Assembly: GCA_025084515.1 (NCBI GenBank) | Contig: JAJAGP010000433.1 | Location: forward strand, 1-64,000 | DNA length: 64,000 nucleotides | DNA from: Ancistrus triradiatus | Lineage: Eukaryota > Chordata > Actinopteri > Siluriformes > Loricariidae | Reading direction: 5' to 3' | Shown here: one piece after another, positions 10,667-20,480 of the stretch | Layout: each line of letters begins with the position of its first letter | Numbering within the stretch: position 1 is the stretch's first letter | Position numbers and translations under genes: made by a program | The notes under the pieces: model-generated | The model's database searches: none | Seen by the model: only the letters and a program-made list of their open reading frames with translations | What the model was told of the DNA's origin: nothing

Positions 10667-11143
10667 CTATACACCTGTTGATCGGTCAGGATGTGTATCG
10701 GGAGCATACAGTGGCCCACTGAGGACATCCAGGAATTTCTTTCCTGTACTGTCTGGCTGCTGTGGGCCATTCCCCAAGTTCAACTTTACCTCAGTCAGCT
10801 CACATTCTACCTTCAATTGTTGTCGTTGGCATGCGGATAGATCATTCCTAGTCTTTACCAGCTCGCTCTGTGCGCCATCTTGCCATTCAGTTAAACGTAT
10901 TATTCGGTCCTGAGCACGGTTTAATAGACCGGAGGCCTCCTGGACCTGTGGTTGTAGTTGGGCATTGTCTGCTTCGGACACATCTAATTCCTGACTGTAT
11001 TTTGACACGGTGCCCTCTAACCCTTTAATTTTACTACAAAGGTTTGCGTCACGTTGTTCAAGGGCCATGCGCTTTGCGGTGGCCTGCTCCATTTCCGCAG
11101 AGCGATTCTTGAACTCAGTTATCTGTAAGGCAACCAGTTTCAT
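10667..11143 (-). pseudogene. gag: gag coiled-coil segment, ends at an in-frame TAG
   Basis: The 158 codons are rich in Glu, Gln, Lys, Leu and Ala with heptad spacing (for example KIKGLEGTVSKYSQELDVSE and RIIRLTEWQDGAQSELVKT), so a long coiled coil is likely over roughly residues 5-125. It follows the previous segment after only five codons past a TAG. It ends at a TAG (10667-10669) and is in phase with the capsid-protease frame. An N-terminal coiled coil is known in some retroviral Gags, notably spumaviruses. That comparison is structural only, since I see no sequence match. Confidence 0.6.
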
Positions 11144-11158
11144 AACTAGTTGAGATGC

Positions 11159-11353
11159 CTATTTACTTCTAAAATCCGTTCTTAGGTATTCGGTTAGACA
11201 GGCCTCCCTTAGTGACTCAAGTTCAGCTGGGTCACCCTCTTGGGCAGTTTTTAGGTAGTCGGGCACTAGTGATCGAGTAATCTCTAGCAATGCCGACTCA
11301 ACATCCTCAGAGTTTTCAACACAGAGGGGATTTGATCGTGGCTCAGCGGCCAT
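11159..11353 (-). pseudogene. gag: gag N-terminal segment, ends at an in-frame TAG
   Basis: This 64-codon piece starts at an ATG (11351-11353) and is the first long frame after the leader. Its stop is TAG at 11159-11161. The downstream coiled-coil frame and the gag-protease frame are in the same phase, so I read all three as one gag frame interrupted by two amber codons. The segment is acidic (SEDVESALLEITRS) with no known domain. It may instead be a separate small leader protein. Confidence 0.6.
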
Positions 11354-12839
11354 TTTGTTAGTCAGTGCGTAGTTTATGATGATTGGGTTTACAGGTTGGA
11401 TAGGTACACTGCACGCAAGGAGAGGGGGTTTTACTGTATTTGAAGCAAGCTTTATTTTATTTGTTTATTCGCCAAAAAAAAAAAAAATTATTATAGAAAA
11501 AAATTAATTAATTAATTAAAAATTAATCAAAATGTTTTTTTTTTTTTTTTTTTTTTATGAGCGAATAAACAAACAAACAAACAGTAAACTTATCATTAAA
11601 TTTAGGACAGCTAAAGGCTTTTAATTAAAGGCTCAATCAAAGAATTTGCGGACTAAATTAATAGTGATAATCAGTGATTGTGTTATAATAATGCTTCTTA
11701 CAGGTTATAGTGATTAACAAAATACCACTGATAGTCACTATTAAAGTAATGAAACCGCATATAGGTCACCATAGTTAATAGTGGTAGGTCACTATTAGTT
11801 AATAGTGATAAGTTATCACAATTTACTCAATGAGCTTCAGTAAGTTCACAGTATAGACGCATAAAGTTTCTTAAGGCTGCAGTGTTTCACCAACACTGGG
11901 TAATTATTCCTGAGTTGATTACTCAAGATTTGGCCGATAGGGGGTCAATAGCCTATATTATCCCTCACAGGGTGGTGTTCAGTATCTGACCACAAGAGGG
12001 TAAAATCGACACAACAAAAGCACCGCCCTTCGAAGGACGTTTGATTCTTTGAATGAGTTTGCTCACTTACTTTCTAGACCGGGCTGGAGTAGTTTTGCTC
12101 AGGGAGAGGTTATTAGGAGCACGGGACACGATACAGAGCGTGGCTTTTCTGTTTAAACTGATTATTTCTACACAAGTTTTCCAACCCAAGCTGAGATCAG
12201 CTTCATGCAACTTAAGCTCCCGCTATTGGCAGTTTTCACAACACCTTACTTCATGCTGCATTTATAAGCACAGCTGTATCGCAACGGCGTTTTACGATTT
12301 TAAAAATTCCCCTATCAAACACGTGACACGTGACGTGACTATTTCAGCATGGGGATAGCCGAATGTATTTAATCCCCTCGAGACTCGGAGTAGAATTAAA
12401 CACAATTCGGGACGTATCTACACGATTCTGGAAACTCGCAAAAAATCGGTTTACGTCAGAGGCCTTTATTTTAATAAGCGTTCGATACGCTATGCATGCA
12501 TCAGTATTTATTACTTTAGTAATGCAATTCTTAACAACGGTACCTTTGATATTCAACGCATGGTGGCGCATACACACAAAACATACACAAAAACACAAAG
12601 CAACTTTAATCGCAATCGTGCACAGCGGCGCGTTTCTTTTCTTTACAAAAAGCAACACAACAGCAGCTATTCAAAACTTTGTAACCAACTTTCCACAGAC
12701 CACAATACAACTTCTCAACAATTAAACCTGCAGACGCTTATACCTGTTCGCATCCAAGTATAAAGGTTCTATGAATACATAACGCTATGCACACGTGGTT
12801 TTGAGTAAGAGTGTTTCATACATAAGGTCAATTTAATTT
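11354..12839 (-). other. leader between primer-binding site and gag, AT-rich with repeats
   Basis: About 1.5 kb of internal sequence precede gag. It holds a foldback of TTTATTCGC and GCGAATAAA words flanking A- and T-runs (11455-11575). At 11640-11820 there is a cluster of degenerate copies of an AATAGTGAT/ATCACTATT word in both orientations. A 104-codon minus-strand frame at 12344-12658 has no recognised domain, and the plus strand is also open there, so I do not call it a gene. Confidence 0.5.
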
Positions 12840-12857
12840 GCCTCACACGGGGCACCA
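12840..12857 (-). promoter_or_regulatory. candidate primer-binding site
   Basis: Read on the minus strand, five bases after the 5' LTR end, the sequence is TGGTGCCCCGTGTGAGGC. It starts with the TGG expected to pair with the CCA end of a tRNA. I could not assign the tRNA by eye. Confidence 0.65.
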
Positions 12858-12862
12858 AATAA

Positions 12863-14965
12863 TGTAGCAAACCTAAGACTACACTTTAATTTGATTATTT
12901 TATTTTTTTTTAACAAACGGGGCACCACCGGATCATTTGTGGACTGGTAGATCCGGAAACCCAGTGGAAAAGAGAAAAGCGAAATGTATCAGTCTAGGTC
13001 TAAACAGTGAATTCAAAGTTATGTTTCTCGACCTTTGAATGAAACTCTCTCACACCAGGTGGTAAATTCAAAAGGTTATAACAAGTTTATGAACTACAAA
13101 CAAGGCAATACCAACAGACTATCTGATGTAATAACATATTTATTACAGTATTAAAATCAGGAAATGATGGCAAACGTACATATGTCACAGTATTAAAACC
13201 ATGAGATGATGGCAAACATACGTATATCACAGTATTAAAATCAGAAAACCAAGATGACTCTATATGCAACTTCGGTCGGTCATGCAATAATTACCCAGAG
13301 TCGATGTTATGAACTAGTTTGTTAAGACGTAGTGAGTTATTACTAAAACAAATTACAATGAACGTGAATAGTATGGTAGAAGCTACTTAGATGTGGATGA
13401 GTCTACGGTGAAGTGTGGTTTATGATCAAACGCAAGATTCGAGAATCAGGGACCCAGAAAAGCCATAAACGGTACTCGTCTGGAAGGTCACTCGAGTGGT
13501 TCGGGGCATTCAACCCTGACCTGGCCGTCCAAAAGGCACGATTTTGGGAAGCGGTGACGTCTGACTTTCGATGCACACCGTCTTTCAGAAAAGGCCTCTT
13601 AGCAGCTTGGCTCTTTGGTTTATTGCAGATGGCGTAACCACGTTTCGGCGGTGACTTGAGATGACTCACTTCCCAGTTTATCTTGGCTGGTTGGTCTTTT
13701 AACTATCTTCTAATTCGGCGATACCAAACTACTCAAGACTGCTGGACACAGGAAGCTTAACAATAAAGCACAAAAACTTGAAAGAACTTAAGAACGAAAA
13801 AAACTAAAGACTGACAAAGCTGCAACTTTAAAAGACAATGAAAAGAAAAGACATAGAAGAACAAAGAGAACAAAAACACACCAGACTCGAAGCTAAGCTA
13901 GCCACGTGGTTGGCCCGCGTTGCTTTTGTATGTTCCGGATCGTAAGCGGGGGCACAAGGAGTTGCCCTAACTTAGCCAATGAGAAGCCACTCATCAGTAA
14001 ATCCCTCCTATCGTGGTTGTGTCTTAGAATTTACCATATGATTAAAAGTATCACATAATAACCAAAATTCCTCAAAGTTACAAGTTTAGTTTCAGAACTT
14101 CGTTGTAAGGTTCAGATGATCAAAGGCACCTTGAATTGATAACCTAGGACATCGTTAAATCATTCTAACTACAACACATACATTTGCTATTCCTTAAACA
14201 AATAATAATACGATCGTACAAGATGTACAAGATGTAGGAAATAGTACATTCTAAATAACAACTTCATTTCTGTTCTTTTATAAGTATTAACAAGTATTAA
14301 ACCCGAGCGATCGATGCGTACAGATAAAACAGCTGTAATTTCTAATCATAACCATTAGTATAGCACAACTGGACCATATTACGTATAGAACGGTCACTAT
14401 ACTAAAACATTGACCAAAACATTGATCACGTTTTGTATGAAATAGCTAAATACATATGGGTGTGTTTGGACTTATTATGAAGCAAATCTCATGAGTTCTC
14501 TAATTGCGTGATCCAGGCAAAGGTAATCTGTTCCCAACAAAACTTTAATATTATTATTGAAAAGTGTGTCTGTGAAAGAAGAGGCTGGATTCCTTCCGTC
14601 GTAAATCCAGGGCTGTCTTTCTGGCGCCAGGCCGACTGAGAAAAAAGGTCGTTACTCTTGCAACAGTCAGAGAGAGATTGAGGAAGTTGGTGGTCTGAAC
14701 ATTGATACCCCCTTTTAAGGTTAACACATGGACTTTAGTTTATGATTGCGAGATGTTGAAGGTTGTAGGTCCGTTTAAACAGACCTCCAATTCTGTTGGT
14801 TTGAGAAAGAGTCTGGCATTGGTGGGGCAATTGTGGCCATTACTCAATTGTAGACTCTGTCCAGGTGGTGGCCATATACATTCCAGAGAGTCACAAAGTT
14901 TATGACGTGTGGAAGAGGGTAGACAGACAGGGGGATACAGTTATTGATACAGCTATTACGATACA
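12863..14965 (-). repeat. 5' LTR of the retrovirus-like element, 2.1 kb
   Basis: This is the uninterrupted LTR copy. The boundary on the internal side is fixed by the primer-binding site at 12840-12857, and the outer boundary by the CTCA duplication in the host Tc1. At 2103 bases it is far longer than usual retroviral or Ty3 LTRs. An open frame of 88 codons at 13403-13669 (minus) has a homologous open frame in the other LTR at 4163-4402. Confidence 0.92.
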
Positions 14966-15475
14966 CTCATCAGACTGGAAAAGGTTACAAAACCATCTCG
15001 AAAGAGTTTGGACTCCACCAAGCCACAGTCAGACAGATTGTTTACAAATGGAGGAAATTCAAGACCATTGTTACCCTCCCCAGGGTCAGACATCTGTCCA
15101 AAAACTGAATCTCAAGAGAAGGTGGGTCATGCACCAAGATAATGACCCTAAGCACACAAGTCGTTCTACCAAAGAATGGTTAAAGTAGAATAAAGGTAAT
15201 GTTTTGAAATGGCCAAGTCAAAGTCCTGACCTTAATCCAATCGAAATGTTGTGGAAGGACCTGAAGCGAGCAGTTAATGTGAGGAAACCCACCAACATTC
15301 CAGAGTTGAAGCTTTTCTGTACGCAGGAGTGGGCTAAAACTTTTAGTTTCAGTTATTGCTGCACAGGGGGGTCACGCCAGATGCTGAAAACAAACTTTTT
15401 CACTTACTTTTGCCACTCACTAATATGTAGTTTTGAATCATCTTGATGCATGCTCAATAATCCAGTTAAGAAAAT

Positions 15476-15738
15476 CCCAGAAGTTGAATCTGTTGGAGAA
15501 ACATTTCGTCACTCATCTAAGTGACTTCTTCAGTCTCATATACAGCACCTTTGCATAACGACTGGTACCAGCACCATTGCATAACAATGGGATTGGTGAT
15601 CAGTATAATATGCAGATTGACATAGCCATTAACGACAATGGCCACGTGTGCCATTCACACAGGATTGGGGAAGGGCTGTGATGGCTCCATTGTAAGATGG
15701 TGAGAGGTGCACTCTGAGGCCCCCTCCTCAGTTCTGGG
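15476..15738 (-). repeat. left inverted repeat arm of the Penelope-like element
   Basis: Read in reverse complement it matches 16584-16889, with a few short deletions. It includes the words GTGACTTCTTCAGTCTC and GAGAGGTGCACTCTGAGGCC. Confidence 0.85.
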
Positions 15739-16221
15739 ATGGACCGATGGGTTAAAATGAAATCTCAGCAAGTGCCACATTTCACCGACCACATCAACTC
15801 AGTGGACAAACACATTAAGTTCACCAGGGAGGATGTGAAGAACGGCAGGGTAGCCTTCTTGGATTGTGAGGTTGTGATTGGAGATGGGGGGCGATTGAAA
15901 GTCGATGTTTACCGTAAGCCAACACATACGGATCAGTACTTAAGGTTTGACTCTCATCATCCACTGGAGCACAAACTAGGAGTCATCAGGACATTGTACT
16001 ACCGAGCAGACAGCGTCCCCACTGACACAGCAGCTAAGAATGGAGAGAAATCTCACATTAAGCAGACCCTGGGCAAATGTGGTTATCCGAACTGGGCCTG
16101 TTTCAAAGCCGGTAAGACGGCCAAACAGTGCTCCAGCAGATCAACGAGAGGAGAACAACAACCGCAGTCTAAGTGTAAACCAGTGGTGATTCCATATGTA
16201 GCAGGAACATCTGAACAATAG
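15739..16221 (+). pseudogene. Penelope-like reverse transcriptase, C-terminal part
   Basis: The frame carries FTREDVKNGRVAFLDCEV, then LKVDVYRKPTHTDQYLRFDS and HHPLEHKLGVIRTLYYRA. These are the conserved thumb-proximal words of Penelope/Neptune reverse transcriptases (FLD, VYRKPTHTD..YL, S.HP...K). The catalytic palm (YADD-type) lies upstream in a full element and is missing here because the left inverted repeat begins just before 15739. Further on, a K...KCGYPNWAC stretch leads towards the endonuclease linker. Confidence 0.8.
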
Positions 16222-16335
16222 ATACGCATCTTTGCCAAACACCGCGTCTCAGTGGCTTTCAAACCCCAAAACGCGCGACGCCAGAAACAGGTCCACCCCA
16301 AGGATCGGGTCCCTTAGCACAAACAGAGTAAAGTA

Positions 16336-16640
16336 GTGTACACTGTTAAGTGCCGGGAGGATTGCCAGGAATTGTACATCGGGGAAAACAAACACTGGCA
16401 AAACGGATGGCACAACATAGAAGAGCTACCTCATCAGCTCAGGACTCTGCAGTTTACACCCACCTACAGGCTTGTGGCCACTCTTTCAAGGATGAAGACG
16501 TGCAGATCCTTGATAGGGAGGAACGATGGTTTGAACGCGGAGTAAAAGAAGCCATTTTTGTAAAAAGGAAACGTCCATCTCTGAACCGAGGAGGGGGCCT
16601 TAGAGTGCACCTCTCACCATCTTACAACGGAGCCATCGCA
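16336..16640 (+). pseudogene. GIY-YIG endonuclease domain of the Penelope-like element
   Basis: The domain nicks target DNA for integration. It starts with YTVKC...ELYIGE at 16339-16386 (the GIY and YIG positions). It continues in another frame (from about 16390) with QTLAKRMAQHRRA, then VYTHLQACGHSF and ILDREERWFERGVKEAIFVK, ending with a conserved PSLN. A frameshift near 16385-16395 separates the two parts, so the domain is broken. The catalytic Arg, Glu and final Asn positions look present. Confidence 0.75.
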
Positions 16641-16889
16641 GCCTTTCCCCAATCCTGTGTGAATGGCACACATTTGGCCATCGTCGTTAATGGCTATGTC
16701 AATCTGCATATTAAACTGATCACCGGTCCCATTGTTATGCAATGGTGCTGGTACCAGTGGTTATGCAAAGGTGCTGTATATAAGATTGGGGAAGTTTTCC
16801 AACTGCTGAGACTGAAGGAGTCACTTAGATGAGTGACGAAACGTTTCTCCGACAAAATCTATGTCCAGATGAACAGATTCAACTTCTGG
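16584..16889 (+). repeat. right inverted repeat arm of the Penelope-like element
   Basis: It starts in the 3' end of the endonuclease coding region and runs to TTCAACTTCTGG. It is the inverted partner of 15476-15738, separated by about 845 bases. Confidence 0.85.
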
Positions 16890-17064
16890 TGTAGTATTGA
16901 ATCATTTTTTTCAATAAATAATTGACCAAGTATAATAATTTTGTCTCATTCGTTTTAACTGGGTTCTCTCTATCTACTTTTAGGACTTGATGATGGTTTA
17001 GGTCATATTCATACAAAAATTTCGAAAATTCTAAAGGGTTCACAAACTTTTAAGCACCACTGTA

Positions 17065-17840
17065 TGCCCAGCCTGACTGACTACTCTACACCTTAACAAA
17101 AATACAGAAAGTGGCACACACTTCTTATCTGGGGTGTCTAAACAGAGCAGTAATCCTTAGTACTGCATATGTAAGTGCACACACGTCTTATCTGCTCTCC
17201 CTCCAAAGATAGGCGTTTAACACTCAGCGTGAACGTATTTACAGTATCCACAAACCTTCACCACACCAGACAAATGGATACACAAACATGCGAGACTAAA
17301 GCACAATACAAATTCAAAATTAAAAAACCAAAACACTAATCAAACCACTGAACCAACTACTAAACCACGCATCGCATCGGTAATAAGCCAATTCGCTTCC
17401 CTGAATGTGTTGTTGACTTCCTTTTTGAAGCGTAGTCTCCCCCTTAAAGAGCAAACCTGTTCGCAACCACAGCCAAGCATAACCAAGTCTCTAAAGTCGT
17501 GATGATGCATCAGCGATAACATTCTCATATCCCTTCTCAAAACTCTCAAAAATGGCTTTTAAAGCTTTTATATGATCTATTAGCTGATACGAGAATTCGC
17601 GTCTCGGGTGCTGGATCAGATCACTGCCACCAGATGCCACCAAAGATGCCCAAAATAGACAAACAAACACACACACACACACACACACAACACACACAAC
17701 ACACAAAAGTGCACTAGGAAAAAAAACAGGGGTGAAGCACTTCACAGCGCACCCTGCAAGACAGAGCTGTAACACATTCCAAAGAAAGTTGGGAATGGTA
17801 AAGAATTTATCACTTTGTAATGTTGCCATGCCTTCTCATA
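17065..17840. other. unassigned DNA with a short (CA)n tract
   Basis: No gene or known element is visible. A CA repeat of about 40 bases lies at 17662-17705. Short minus-strand frames at 17340-17829 contain no recognised domain. The end grades into the degenerate element at 17841. Confidence 0.3.
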
Positions 17841-18780
17841 ACACTTAAAAGACACAGAGCAACTTAGTGTTTTAACGTCTTTTTTTGTACCATTCTTACT
17901 GCAAACATGTCTTAAGGTGTACAACAGTACAAGGTCATCATTGTCGCATTTTTTGTTTCAAAATTCTCCACACATTTTCTATTGAAGACAGGTCAGTAGC
18001 CGTGCCTTTGTAATGTGTACAGCATGTGGTTTTTCATTGCCTTGTTGAAAAATGTATGGACTTTGTTGGAAAATATGTTGTCTTCAAGGTAGCATATGTT
18101 GTTATAAAATTTCAATGTACTTTTCTGCATAAATTTTGATATCATAGAACTGTACTTTTGGACTTGTTGCTGATAAAATTCTAGATGGTCCTTTTAATTT
18201 TTTTGGAGCACACAGTATTTCTTCCAAAAAATCTGGAATACTGATTGGTCAGACCACAATACACATTTCCATTGTGTGATGGTCCATCCTAGATGCCACT
18301 AAGCCCAGGGGAGTTGATCCTGCTGAAGGATGTGGTCAACATAAGGCTTCTTTTTTCACAGTAAAGTTTTAAGTGCCATTTGCAAATGTAACTCTGTATT
18401 GTAGTGCTTGACAAAAGATTACAAAAGTAATGGTGGTTATATCAGCTATTGACACATGACAGTTCTTGATGCAGTGCCATCTGAGGGATCGGAGATCACA
18501 GAGTTTAGGCTTGTGCCCTTGCCCTTTATGTACTGAAATTCCTCCAGTTTCCTTGGATAGTTCCTTGAATAATAATATTATGCACTGTAGACAGACAAAT
18601 ATGAAAATCGCTTACATTCTTTTTTTGAGGAACATTCTTTTTAAAAATTTGAATTTGTTGACTAACTGGAGATCATCTGCCCATCTTTATTCCTCAAACA
18701 CTTAGCCTTTCTTGAATACTGCTTTTGTGCCTAATCATGATTACAATCACCTGTTTGAACCGCATAATGCATAATGTTTT
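17841..18780 (-). mobile_element. probable degenerate DNA transposon, family uncertain
   Basis: On the minus strand the sequence has the texture of an old transposase gene, with stops throughout. Words such as a GACCAATCAGTATTCC block near 18240, a CATGGACTTT-type block near 18050, and GGAATGTGTTACAG at about 17765-17785 recur in fish dispersed DNA elements. I could not place it in a superfamily or find terminal repeats, so both the call and the limits are tentative. Confidence 0.35.
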
Positions 18781-20480
18781 TAAACAGCTCATTGTTAGCC
18801 CTGATAATACTGAACAATACATTACAAATTACACATTGTAGGCCCATAGGAAGTATTTTCCCCAAACTTCTATGCTGCTCTTAGAAAGAATTGATTGTTG
18901 GGGAACCTCAAAAGTGCCCCACAACATTAGTGGAATTATCCAGGCAGAAACCTGCTTCATCTTAAGTATCAGAATTTTATTCAAATTGAGATTAGCCACA
19001 AAAATGGTTATGCAAATTTTCCAGGATGTATTTAAACACAGAACAACTCCATTTAAAAAAGGCAAAAAAAAATAAACAGTTGGCAAGCAGAACCCTGCTA
19101 ACTCACTTTATTGTAACCCATGTGGTAAATTTGCACATTACATTCAAATAGCCAGTATTTCATTCCGGCCAAATGAAGATGCATGCGTGTAGTGCATACA
19201 AATGCTTATAAATATGCATATAAATGGTTAAAATACTGTAGTACCAAGATAAAAAGGTGTAAATGGGGTCTATGTGAATGCCAGGGAATCATAGATATTT
19301 TTGGAACCTGTCAGCCTATCCACTATGGAGAGAGTGCTGAGGAGAATTTAAATGAGAATCAAACTGTGCAAGGTATCATTTGAGAGGTAGAGTGACAGAG
19401 TGAAGGACCTGCAGCAGAGGTCTTATTAGTGTATGCTACATATATCACTTTATTATAATGTTATTGCAAACTATTCTGCACATACATGCTTAATTGAAGA
19501 ATATATAAATGTTGTGCATTATACTGTGCTTTTTTGCTGTCAGTTTGTGATTTACAATACAAAATGGAAAGTAATGCACTGTAAAACATTTTACATTGGT
19601 TAAACTTAAAAACAAGTTCATCTATTGCCTTAAAAACGTCAAATTAAAGATAACCTTTAATTTATAAAGGTTATACAACTTGTTGTTATACAAGTTGTTT
19701 AACTAATGATTATTTGCAATTTCAACCTGAATGTGAGTTAAAACAATTTATTCTGTTACAGTATCCATTTCAGAGAACTCACATTTTCTTTCCAAATAAG
19801 GATACAATCCCTCACTATTTCAACTCACACTTAAGAGCTACTAAATGGATATCAATTACCTGTTAACACCTGTTTCCTTAAACCTCAGATTGAATTAAAT
19901 TACAATTAATCTGTTTAAAAATCTAAAATGTATTACAACAACAACAACAACATTACCCAAGGTTTTACACTGGCCCTTAGTACAGTTTTAAACATATAGT
20001 GTTATGCTTGTTGAAGAGATGGGAGAAAGCTGTTCAAATTTGCAAGATGCACCCCACCATTAACAAAGCCATTTTTTGACATTTTTCAGCAGTGCTTGGG
20101 TTTCATTTTACATGGTCTGCAAGATCAGTTTTGTACAGTGTCACTTAAGTAAAGTTGTCTACAATGTCTTGTACCAAACAAGTTCAAAATGGTTTCATTG
20201 TTTTTCAACAGTTGGTCCATACATTACTTTTTTCTGAGAAAGCTATGTTCAACACAGCTGAGTAATAGTCTATTCCCACTTGGCAATAATTTCCTGAAAG
20301 TGACAACTTTTCTTGTCAGGGAAAAAGCCCACGCACTGGCCTGCTGCGAAACTGTGTGAAACTTTTAGTGCCTATTGTCTTGGTAGGGACACACACATTC
20401 TGTTTTGCTGAATGTCCCACATCAGTCCTGCTTGTATGCACGATTTCTACTAAACATGTATATAATGAGTTGCATTAACA
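18781..20480. other. unassigned, AT-rich
   Basis: I see no gene, element or clear repeat. An open frame at 18829-19086 (minus) has no recognised domain. A short ACA run lies near 19935. A TTTATAAAGGTTATACAAC foldback lies around 19655-19700. Confidence 0.3.

Larger units (their letters stand above)
3627..14965 (-). mobile_element. retrovirus-like LTR element, deleted, with two further insertions
   Basis: The element runs right to left. Its LTRs are 12863-14965 (5' LTR) and 3627-7230 (3' LTR, lengthened by a LINE). Both begin TGTAGCAAACC on the plus strand and end ATTACGCTACA or ATTACGATACA, giving TG...CA ends. The 4-bp duplication CTCA lies at 3623-3626 and 14966-14969. A candidate primer-binding site follows the 5' LTR and a purine tract precedes the 3' LTR. 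Internally there is a long leader, a gag-protease frame and a stub of reverse transcriptase joined to a membrane segment. Most of pol, all of integrase and most of any env are gone. A 4-bp duplication and this RT type fit retroviruses or retrovirus-like vertebrate elements better than typical 5-bp Ty3 elements; the lineage is not proven. Confidence 0.9.
15442..16890 (+). mobile_element. Penelope-like element, 5' truncated, with inverted flanking repeats
   Basis: The element encodes the end of a Penelope-type reverse transcriptase followed by a GIY-YIG endonuclease. It is bounded by about 265-300 bp of inverted repeat (15476-15738 against 16584-16889). It lies in the 3' inverted repeat of the split Tc1, between GTAGTTTTGAATCAT (15427-15441) and GTAGTATTGAATCAT (16891-16905), which I read as a 15-bp target duplication with one change. 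Inverted terminal repeats of this sort are typical of Penelope-like elements. Confidence 0.85.
3586..17062 (+). mobile_element. Tc1 transposon, family 2, split by nested insertions
   Basis: Three pieces make up one copy. At 3586-3626 is the part of the helix-turn-helix region ending in GAGTTATTGATGCTCA. At 14966-15441 the copy resumes with CTCATCAGACTGG. At 16891-17062 is the 3' inverted repeat ending in AAGCACCACTG, followed by TA. The first gap is filled by the LTR element (CTCA on both sides), the second by the Penelope-like element (GTAGTTTTGAATCAT against GTAGTATTGAATCAT). The transposase is also internally deleted near 15080. The normal 5' inverted repeat is missing upstream of 3586. 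Confidence 0.85.

Noticed and set aside
12344..12725. Overlapping frames of 104 and 120 codons on opposite strands in the retroelement leader
   Set aside because: Both strands are open over the same bases with no domain, so chance is more likely than two genes.
17491..17829. 112-codon minus-strand frame with Val/Cys run
   Set aside because: It crosses the CA repeat at 17662-17705 and has no recognised domain.
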